DNA of 64,000 bases from Trichaptum fuscoviolaceum (taxonomy: Eukaryota; Basidiomycota; Agaricomycetes; Hymenochaetales; Trichaptaceae): contig CAJSYZ010000005.1 of assembly GCA_910574455.1 (NCBI GenBank), positions 4,898,001-4,962,000 on the forward strand, read 5' to 3'. The notes under the pieces are model-generated. The model made no database searches. It had not been told where the DNA came from and saw only the letters and a program-made list of their open reading frames with translations. Positions 56,259 to 64,000 of this stretch are shown here, piece by piece. The position numbers and the translations under genes were made by a program. Position 1 is the first letter of the stretch, and every line of letters begins with the position of its first letter.

Positions 56259-59200
56259 TTACCCATAGTTCAGTCCCCCCCCGCCCGGTTCATCCGGTTC
56301 ACGTATGACTTCTATGAACCCTGGCCGCGGCGGCCTTGGGTTCTTGCCCATGGGAGGGGGGAGCGGACGATTACTAGGACGAGGTGGGAGTCCAGGTGGT
56401 GGAGGTGGAAGTGAAGATTGAGGGTATGGATAAGCAGGCATGCGCTGTGGTCCTCCCATGTAGTAGGGTCTCCCAGGTGGACCACCGTAATTGGGCGTGG
56501 GCGGAACCGGATCCACTATCCAGTCCGAGGGCGGCTGTTGGAAGGGCGGCTGTTGAAAGGGCGGCTGTTGGAAAGGATGTGGGAAAGGTATCTGGGGCAT
56601 GGGCTGATGATGTTGCTGGCGTACGTTTACCCCGGTGAACCCCGGTCGGATGCCTGCGAAGGGCTGAGTGTCGTTGAGGCTGGGCTTCGGCATAGACGGC
56701 CGTCTGACGAGGGGAGGTGGAATATTGATAGGTGGTCGATTAAAGGCCGGAGGATTTTGAGGTTTGGGAGGTTCGACACGATGATGATGACGTCTACCCC
56801 GTTGATCGAACTCATGGGAGGATTCGTACGAGGGAAGACTTGAAATGAAATTGAGAGTCGAATAACTAAAAGCAGAAACCACTAAAAAGTACCTTTTCGG
56901 GTCGGCAGGCAGGGGGTCAGACCAGAAGTATTCATGGTCAAGCGCTGCTGAAGCAGTGATACGTTCTCTTGGGTCTAATATCAAGAGTTTGTCGAGCAAA
57001 TCGCAAGTTTCCCTTCCAAGGCTACACGTTGTTTAGTTTCATCAAAAGGAAGTAACAACACGAAAGCTTACGACTCATAAACATCCTTGATTCGCCTTTC
57101 CTGGGGTCTGAAGCGGATTTGACCTTCACATCCTTGCAACGTATCATAATCAGGCCAGTTTTGTTGGTTGGGCGACCCGCAGATGCTCCAAATTTTTTCG
57201 AGCTGGTCCAAGTCAGAGTTACCAGGAAGAATTGGCCTGCGCATGAACATCTCGCCAAGAACGCAACCGATACCCCAGATGTCGACCTCCCCGCCATACT
57301 GACGCGCACCGAGTAGAAGTTCAGGGGGGCGATACCACCGTGTAACAACACAGTTCGTGTAGCGCCGTTCACGATTACCTCTGAACCGTCCTGCACGTGT
57401 AACAATCGTTGGATCGAATGCGCGAGCAAGACCGAAGTCGGCAATACGAAGTGACCCGTTGTTAGAGATGAGTAGATTGGCAGCTTTCATATCCCGATGT
57501 AAGATATTATTCTGAATCAATATCAGGTCAATATATCGATGGTTGAAAGAAATTGTACGAACATGGTGCATGTACTCCGTTCCTTCAAGCAGCTGTTTCA
57601 TGTACAGCTTGATCTGGCTCGGCTGAAGTTTCACTCGCTCGTTCTCCAACAAGCCAGCCAAGTCATGGTCCATGTAAGGGAAGACCATGTACACAGACAT
57701 CGGCGACTCCTTGCCCTTGCCTTTTGACAGGATGAACACTACAATTATAAGATATCAATCGTAAAAGACCCACTTGGCATGACAAACATGTCCAAAAGCT
57801 CGACGATGCACGGATGCCTCAGGGCTTTGAGGATTTTGATCTCGCGTAAAGCAGTAACGGGCATTCCCTCCTTTTCGTTATGCATAAGGATGCGTTTCAA
57901 GGCAACAAGCTGCTTAGAGTTTTTATGCAGAGCTTTATGTACTTCTCTATTAATATAGTTAGCTTGGATCAACCTGTTTCTTGTAGATGTCCACTCACCC
58001 GAAGGTACCTTCACCTAGCTTCGTCATGATATCGTAATCATCCCTCTGGCCACAACCTATGAAAACACGACCATACGCCACTTTCTCATCCTCCCGAGTA
58101 CGCCTTACTGGTGTTCGCGTCTTCTTGATAGCTATTGGAGTTACGGAGGGTCCTGCCTTAACCTGCGCTTCTTTGGGCGGCGCGGGACTTACTTTTCGCG
58201 TCGCTGGGGCACTTAAAGACATAGAGGGCGGTGTCCGAGTGACAAGAGGTGCGCCAGGTCGAGTCGGTAATGGTTTGATGACTACGGCATCGTGAGGACG
58301 CAACAGTCGTGGATCGGAAGGCGGTAATGGTGGCGGAGGTGGACCAACAGGTGTTTGCGCACCATCAGCATGTGGAGAGCGAGGTAGAGGAGGAGCATTG
58401 CGAAGATCGTCAACGGGCGGGCGAGTCGGAGAACGTGGTTTATATATCGGCGATTTTGAGTATCTCGGACGGCTGTAGGCATCCGACATGCGCGCCTTCG
58501 GTGCATCTCGTTCCGAGTCCCTTCCAAAGACGAAATCATAGTCATCTCGATGGTACTGACCGCGCGGATCACGTTCGCGGTTACGATAGTAGTCCCGGCT
58601 GGGCGGGCTTCGTGAAGAGTAAGGAGAACCATTGGGATAATCGATTCTTGGAGGCGAAACTGTCGTCGCGGCGCGAGGAGTTGGAAGGCGGTGCTTGGGC
58701 CGTTCTCGCGAACGGCGGTTCGGAGGTGTCAGCGAGCGGGATGATGGCGAGCGGGGTATATATGGGGGCGATATGGAAGGCGTACGTGCAGGAGAATGCT
58801 CGCGATTTCGATCTCGGGGAGGAGGAGAACGAGAGTCACGGTCCCGAGGCGCCCACCTCCTGTCACTATCTCGAATTGAGGAGTAGGATTCTACGGCCGG
58901 AGGATCTGGTTCGTAGTGATCGGCTGAAGTTGACATCCAAGAATCTCTAGTGCTTCCTCTTCTGTTGTGTCCACCACTGCTTCTTCTTTCTCGCCTGCGC
59001 CGCGGATGAGCCTCATCATCTCTTGTCCGTCGTCCATCCTCCTCCGGCCTTTCGTACACCCCCGAAGTCCACCTATCTCCTTTCTCAGTAGAGATGCGGT
59101 CTCTCAATGACAATGGTTGTTTGGCATTTTTGTTCTTGAAGGGGAAAGGAACTCTGAATTTCGCATTGGCATTCGAAGGCGGAGAGCGCGGTGTAGGTGA

Positions 59201-59314
59201 GGCACCTGCGTTGCCGTCGTCGACTTCACCTTCTTCTGGAGATGAAGTTTGTTGTCGCTTCGGCGGCCTTCCATCTGGCGTCCTAGGCCTGGGACGCTTT
59301 GATGGCGAGGGCAT
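56259..59314 (-). CDS. BUR1: BUR1/CDK9-type cyclin-dependent kinase
   Basis: Transcription-elongation kinase (P-TEFb/Bur1 type), which with its cyclin phosphorylates the RNA polymerase II tail and Spt5. Exons on the minus strand: 57999..59314, 57774..57946, 57563..57738, 57072..57511, 56893..57021, 56259..56838; phases close, 937 aa from the ATG at 59314 (an in-frame ATG at 59377 would add 21 residues). The first ~420 residues are an Arg/Ser/Pro/Asp-rich disordered arm. The kinase has KLGEGTFGE, catalytic Lys ~456 (LVALKRI), a PVTALRE helix (CDK9 is PITALRE), HRD with Asp ~562, DFG ~580-582 and a T-loop Thr ([17 protein letters not shown]). The C-terminal ~190 residues are Pro-rich with three tandem QQPPF units. 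The second intron is only 35 bp and the third (51 bp) is in frame. Divergent from a NUDIX gene 175 bp away. Confidence 0.92.
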
Positions 59315-59489
59315 CTTCAAACAGTCGTGTGGTAGTGCGAAGTGTTCAGCGACAGAAAGTGCAACGAAGTTCGGCATAGCACTGTAGGGCCGGCTGATTC
59401 GCAGATGAGGGCCGGCCTTAATTAGCAAGCTTCTCAACTTCTCAACAACTTCTTGTGACTCAGAACTCTTCTCTCACATTCATCTCGGA
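59315..59489. promoter_or_regulatory. short divergent promoter, BUR1/NUDIX
   Basis: Only 175 bp separate the start codons of the BUR1-like kinase (-) and the NUDIX gene (+), so this must hold both core promoters (less if the upstream BUR1 ATG at 59377 is used). No recognised motif stands out. Confidence 0.4.
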
Positions 59490-60317
59490 ATGAAAGGCAT
59501 TCCGCCAGGCCTTGAGGGCCATTTAGTAGAATACAACTCTGGAGGCGATGAAAGCTGGAGGGAATGTCCTCCGTTCAAGCACTTCACAAATGCCTTCGTA
59601 GTTCACAAGGGAACAGGAAAGGTTCGATTGAGTTCAATTTGGCATCTATCCATTCTTACCTTTGAGAAAGCTCAGCTCCTCCTTGGTATGAAGAAGAGGG
59701 GCTTTGGGGCTGGAATGTGAGCCTTTGTGGGCTTTATCTATATCGTCTTGTGGCATCTCCTTAATCTCATCAGGTATAATGGGTTTGGCGGTAAAGTAGA
59801 GCCCGGAGAAACGCCCTTAGAAGCGGCGGTTAGAGAACTCAAAGTCCGTAGCGCTGAGTGGCTTATTAGCCCCTACCCTTACAATTCTACAGGAAGAGTC
59901 TGGATTGGATTGCGAACTTGAGCCCTGTGGCATTCTCCTCTTCGTGATTTCGGATTACGAATACTCCTACTACATCCACGTTTACCGCACCGAGCACTTC
60001 CAAAACGAACCTGTCGAGTAAGCTCTTTCAAAACATATCTAATACTCTCCTCATTGACAAACAACGTAAGGACGGAAGAGATGAGACCAGAATGGTTCGC
60101 AATCCCAGAGGAATGTCTTAGCCCTGCTGTGGCTCGGGATAAATCACTCCCTGATATTCCGTACGATAAGATGTGGGCCGACGACAAATTTTGGCTTCCT
60201 AGGCTTATCACAGGTCGAACTTTCTTTGGAAGGGCTGATTTCAGGAGAGAGGGAGGAAAAGAAAGTAAAGAGATGGAGTGGGTAATGGAAAGATGGTGGT
60301 TTGGGAAGGAAGAATGA
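59490..60317 (+). CDS. NUDIX hydrolase, MTH1-like (oxidised purine nucleotide hydrolase)
   Basis: Sanitising hydrolase likely to cleave oxidised purine nucleoside triphosphates such as 8-oxo-dGTP. Exons: 59490..59621, 59667..59716, 59774..59843, 59893..60017, 60071..60317; phases close, 207 aa. The complete NUDIX box GX5EX7REUXEEXGU lies at residues 67-89 (G67, E73, R81-E82, E85-E86, G88). The upstream [21 protein letters not shown] is very close to human MTH1 ([10 protein letters not shown]), and [11 protein letters not shown] with DDKFWLP matches its substrate-pocket region. The first intron (45 bp) is inferred because it interrupts a conserved strand; it is in frame and open, so retention would add 15 residues. 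The ~45-residue C-terminal surplus over human MTH1 is charged. Confidence 0.92.
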
Positions 60318-60459
60318 TAATAGATTGTGAGTTGCATACTAAGAAGGTACATTCGAGCTCATGGGATTCCGACAGGATAAATATTTGCACCTCAATTAGA
60401 CATGCGTTCTCGGAGAATGATATATAGTACGCCTTAAATAACACTTTCTATTTCTCTGT

Positions 60460-61652
60460 TTACTTTGACGTTACAGAAACACTGAAGCTGTTGATGAGTA
60501 GGTCCGCATTGCCAGTGAAGGGTTCCGTGCCGGTTTGAACCGCTTGTAAAAACTACATGATTTCGATCAGCTCCACGCTACATTCTAAAATCGGAAGAGA
60601 TTGCTCACCTGACTCGATGATACACCCTGACTTTCGGTGAGATACGCTAATAAAAGCAATAAGAACTAGCACGAAAGGTCTTGTTAAGGGTTAAAACAGG
60701 ACATACTGAAAAAATCATTCAAGTCAGCTGTGAAGTCTGTGATATCACCGTCCGCGCTAACGAAAGATAGGACCTCCCAGTTTGCATTTGGACCTTTCCA
60801 AAGGTTCCAGGTATGCCCTGCGAGACTGATGCCCGTTGTGGTCTGCGAACCTACAGGTTGAATGCTAACAAAAGTCGATGAGTGGATACACTTCACATGA
60901 TCGCTTTAGAGACTCACCCTCCCTTTCCTGAGAGCCAGATCATACTGAAACATGTTAAGGTAATCAATGTTCTTCACTTTTTTGCGAATGTCTTGAACTT
61001 ACTTACATCTCATAGGAAGAAGCGGTGGAAGCAGGTGCACCAGAGGATGCTGCGCCAAACCAGATATCATACCTAATAGACGTAAGCAACATACCGAAGA
61101 GCTGCATATGAAATCAGGGAACGTACGAGACATCAGCACGAATACCATCAGATTGTGTCTTGTACGTCCAACTCCAGCTTGTGGGAGCAGTTGCGATGTT
61201 CGATAACTAAAGAAGATTAATTGATCCAAATGTCTCCGAGTTAAGTCACGCAGCGCACTTACTTGAACACCTTGCGCAGTGTTGGACTGAACATTAGCGT
61301 CTGGGACAATGTCATTAGCAGTCAAACCGATTCTCTAGTGTAATGATGGTCTTACAGCTCTTCACGCTATTCTCATTGTTCGCCCACGTCCATACCGTCT
61401 CCCAAGAAACGGTATCGCCAGACGCACTGATGAGCGTCGAGTTCTGACCTCCTACTCCAGCAGCTATAAGATTTCAGTAGTGAGTTCGGCTTCAATTGCC
61501 AGAGTACTGGTTGACACTGCTAGCTTACATTCACCCCACAGGTTCTGACAGAGTTGGAAATTCCCCGCGGGCATGCAGTCGAATTGCCCCGTCAAAGTCT
61601 GCGCGAGCGCGAGCGAGATCGCCGGAAGGACTGTGAGGTAGCGAAGCATCAT
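60460..61652 (-). CDS. Glycoside hydrolase family 12 endoglucanase/xyloglucanase
   Basis: Secreted beta-jelly-roll GH12 enzyme acting on cellulose, xyloglucan or mixed beta-glucan. Nine exons on the minus strand close in phase: 61529..61652, 61356..61463, 61263..61300, 61127..61206, 61007..61072, 60918..60944, 60707..60864, 60609..60646, 60460..60552, giving 243 aa, the usual size. A signal peptide covers about residues 1-18 (MMLRYLTVLPAISLALA). Family blocks: FQLCQNLWGE, VSWETVWTWANN, SVKSYANVQ, PTSWSWTYK, ADVSYDIWFG, the nucleophile Glu in YEIMIWLSGKG, WNLWKGPNANWEVLSFVS, ITDFTADLNDFF and the acid/base Glu in GTEPFTG. Exon 6 is 27 nt. Both catalytic Glu residues are present, so it should be active. 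It fits a plant-cell-wall-degrading lifestyle. Convergent with the NUDIX gene. Confidence 0.95.
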
Positions 61653-62459
61653 TTTCTGAAAATTTTAAGAGACCAAAGTTGTACGGGGGAAAACGATGGA
61701 GCAACACGAACGGGCGACCTTATAACCCTACATCACAAAAGGAGAAGCATTCGGAAAAATAGGGCGACGGGAGAGAAGACGGTTGCGACATTAGTGGTCT
61801 GGTAACGGACATCGGAATGTACGACACTCTTCTCAACATATCGAAGCATAGACGCGGAGATGGTAAAGCGAAGTTCTACCTCTTTGAAAGGTCGGAGAAA
61901 AAGGCGGATAACGTGATAACATATTTTCCTCTACACAGCAACTTACCACTGAAGAGGGTGGCTATTTTTTTCAAGATAGCAAATAGCTCAGCGCTAAATC
62001 TATGCCATTGCAGCAGTCATACTCCTTCCACAGCAATCAGTGGACTAGCAAAGGAGGCTTTCAAACAACCGATACTCGTAATGTCACGGTGTGGATTATT
62101 TTTGAATTCGCTAAACATTTTCCCGCAGCAGACAACCGATGATCGACCGAGTTCTGTAGTCAGGCTCCACATTCTTCCTTTCAGGATGGATTCGGATTTC
62201 ACCTATAGGAGGTCAAGCACAAGCTCTACGGCAGTTTAAACTTGTGCCTTATGATATAGATGGCATACCCATCGGAGACTTGGCAATCTAAATTTAAAGG
62301 CCAGTGAGACACATAATATCGCTGGAAATCTGACACTTGATAGATGCGCGACAATATTACGCTATATTCATCTTACCTGACCGCAACAGATAGACAAGGG
62401 TATTTCTTATAGAGTATGTAATCGTGTCACCGAAGTCGATCACATTTCCGAGTTTACGA
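61653..62459. other. intergenic; one unsupported frame
   Basis: Upstream region of the GH12 gene. A plus-strand frame at 61817-62239 (140 codons, ATG to stop) exists, but I see no family, domain or splice pattern supporting it, and the opposite strand is partly open too. Treated as unsupported. Confidence 0.35.
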
Positions 62460-63140
62460 TTACAAGTAGATCCTCCGTAGGTCATGGTCATAAACTTCCT
62501 GTCTGCAACTTGGACACCGAGACCGGAAAACGAGCCATTGCTTGATGCACCTGCAAGCATCATGGTCGAGGTGTGTCATAGTTAGCCTCTCAAGGGCACT
62601 GAATTTAAGGGTCAGGAGTACGTACGATGTGCAGAAGAAATGGCCATATCGAAGACAAATAAGATCTTGGGCTCGGTCTGTCGGCATGGATGTTAATGTA
62701 CGAGTTACCATCGTTGCCGGGGCCGTACACTCACGCGTCAATGAATGGACAAGAATATTCGGGGTCGGAGTTGTTGGTCGAAATATAACAGGTCGAGCTA
62801 CTCTTGCATATGTAGTTGATTCATATGTCAATGGGCGACTTTCTGTAGAGTATGCCACCTGAGCATGCGCACGCCAGCCTCGAATAATCCGTTGCGCAGC
62901 TTCCAGCGTCTTTACATTACTTAGCGTCGAGAAGCATTCTACTTCACGGAGGCGCCAAGTACATTGTGTCTGCGGATCCCAAATACAATCTTCCCCTTGG
63001 CGCAGGAAGAGCCTGGCCTTGGCTATGGAATCTACTGTCACTGCAATGACTGGCCAATGCGCGAGCATGTATGAAGCGAAGATTGCATGGCGCGCAGCGA
63101 GGATGTTCAGGAGAATCCGCGATGTGAAGTGTTCGATCAT
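62460..63140 (-). CDS. possible RING-finger-like gene, 3' part; upstream exons unresolved
   Basis: Two or three minus-strand segments appear coding. The last exon (62460-62554 or so) encodes CIKQWLVFRSRCPSCRQEV and ends at TAA. It joins, across an intron starting GTACGT, to a short exon ending GHFFCTS, giving GHFFCTSCIKQW...CPSC, the second half of a RING finger (a ubiquitin-ligase zinc domain). The expected first Cys pair was not found, and the residue before GH is Tyr rather than Cys. Upstream, 62751-63140 is open and encodes a protein with ARHAIFASYML, CTWRLREVECFSTL and RIIRGWRAHAQ. The start and 5' exons (perhaps in 63240-63690) are unclear. It may be a divergent or decaying gene. Confidence 0.35.
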   Translation of the reverse strand: MIEHFTSRILLNILAARHAIFASYMLAHWPVIAVTVDSIAKARLFLRQGEDCIWDPQTQCTWRLREVECFSTLSNVKTLEAAQRIIRGWRAHAQVAYSTESRPLTYESTTYARVARPVIFRPTTPTPNILVHSLTRECTAPATMVTRTLTSMPTDRAQDLICLRYGHFFCTSYVLLTLKFSALERLTMTHLDHDACRCIKQWLVFRSRCPSCRQEVYDHDLRRIYL

Positions 63141-64000
63141 CAGGGCTAAGAAGTTGTGTACTACATAAGGAGCAGAAAAATTACTTGGAGGCGATACTCA
63201 TTGCTCTATTTTCACAACAGCGGGAATAAAATCCTTCAAATTCAGGTCGAGTTGAAGAGAAAGGAGAGGAAAGTCGCTAAGGGTGGATCAAACATCGCCT
63301 CAAGAGATAGAGTGTTCACCCCACTTTCAGCAGAGTACACGAGGCCAAAGTTATGCACATATGACTTGAGTGCTAGCAGCAAAGAACTCGGATAGAATGT
63401 GGTCCTTTGATTAGCGCCAGAGCGAGCCACCGAAAAAGGAGACCATTTCGCAGAAACGAGTTCTGCATATCTATGAAACCGGTGTAATGTGATACATGAC
63501 CTGTGCACAGAAGGCAATCCCATTCCAGATAGTGTGCTTTCCGATAATCCTGTGCGACGAGGCCGAGACAAACTGGGGTGAAACGAACTTGAAAATTCCT
63601 CAGCAACTTCGTTACCAGTCGCATCGGCGGAGTTACTAGCTTTGCTCGCAATCTGCCGAATATAATTTGGTTTTACAGGCTGGCAGTACACTATCTATCT
63701 CGCTCTGAGTCTCGACCACATATCAGGTCAGCAAACAACAAGAAAAACTACATATCCGGTAGGCATAGTCTTTCCTACTTCAACAATATACCAACTTACC
63801 ACGAACCTTTCGGAAGATTGTGATTGCACTCAGCAACTTCAAGTTGAAATTAAATCTCCGCTCCATCAATCTTCATCAACACAGCAAATGGGCCAGAACG
63901 TCGTTCTCAGGCTTATCTTCACCTTCACCTTCACCTTCACCTTCACCTTCACTTATCGGCTTATTAGAGTGCATGTACCTCATGTTTCTATGAACTACCT
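63141..64000. other. right end of window; possible upstream exons
   Basis: A minus-strand frame at 63242-63691 (149 codons, Ser-rich) could be 5' coding sequence of the RING-like gene, but I could not connect it with confident splice sites. The window ends without another recognisable gene start. Confidence 0.3.
63916..63951. repeat. (TTCACC)6 microsatellite
   Basis: Six tandem hexamers CTTCAC/TTCACC in otherwise unique sequence; a simple-sequence repeat with no visible function. Confidence 0.9.

Noticed and set aside
61817..62239. 140-codon plus-strand frame
   Set aside because: Complete ATG-stop frame but no recognisable domain and no splice or context support; not strong enough to call a gene.

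Overview
The window is nuclear DNA from a filamentous basidiomycete, most likely an Agaricomycete. The genes are split by many short introns (about 45-75 bp, some longer) and packed convergently or divergently, often under 200 bp apart. The families fit a mushroom-forming fungus: a KDM2/JHD1 demethylase, a Fet3/Ftr1 iron-uptake pair, a GH12 glucanase, a DUF6533-like membrane protein and a Tad1-like LINE. No rRNA, tRNA or CRISPR array was seen. Exon joins were worked out by eye from splice signals and reading-frame phase; for most genes every intron phase closes exactly.

Left part (1-24.3 kb): a gene-poor start; a roadblock/LC7 dynein light chain (-) divergent from JHD1 (+); a phosphatidylserine decarboxylase (-) convergent with JHD1; about 4 kb with little coding signal; a SAM methyltransferase (+); another gene-poor stretch; then a GC-rich block with a PhzF-like protein (+), the FET3-type ferroxidase (-) and FTR1 permease (+) sharing a 1.1 kb divergent promoter rich in iron-type GATA motifs, and a multi-pass membrane protein (-).

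Middle (24.39-39.84 kb): one nested transposon complex. The host site is duplicated as an 8-bp repeat (24383-24390 and 39844-39851) around a small hAT-type MITE. Inside it lie two near-identical ~0.8 kb TIR elements in head-to-head orientation, one split by a 6.7 kb Ty3/gypsy chromovirus with apparently identical LTRs and a reverse transcriptase broken by two compensating indels. Also inside is a 259-bp palindromic MITE split by a 6.4 kb minus-strand LINE, whose ORF2 is in turn broken by a 1.25 kb TIR element and a deletion.

Right part (39.85-64 kb): a large single-pass membrane protein of unknown function (+), D-amino-acid oxidase (+), an unknown zinc-finger-like protein (-), a DUF829/TMEM53 protein (-), a 2OG-Fe(II) dioxygenase (+), an F-box-like protein (+), a BUR1/CDK9 kinase (-), a NUDIX hydrolase (+), a GH12 endoglucanase (-) and a poorly resolved RING-like gene (-).

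The clearest functional unit is the FET3/FTR1 reductive iron-uptake module. The other genes are mostly housekeeping or chromatin/transcription genes with no obvious pathway linkage.
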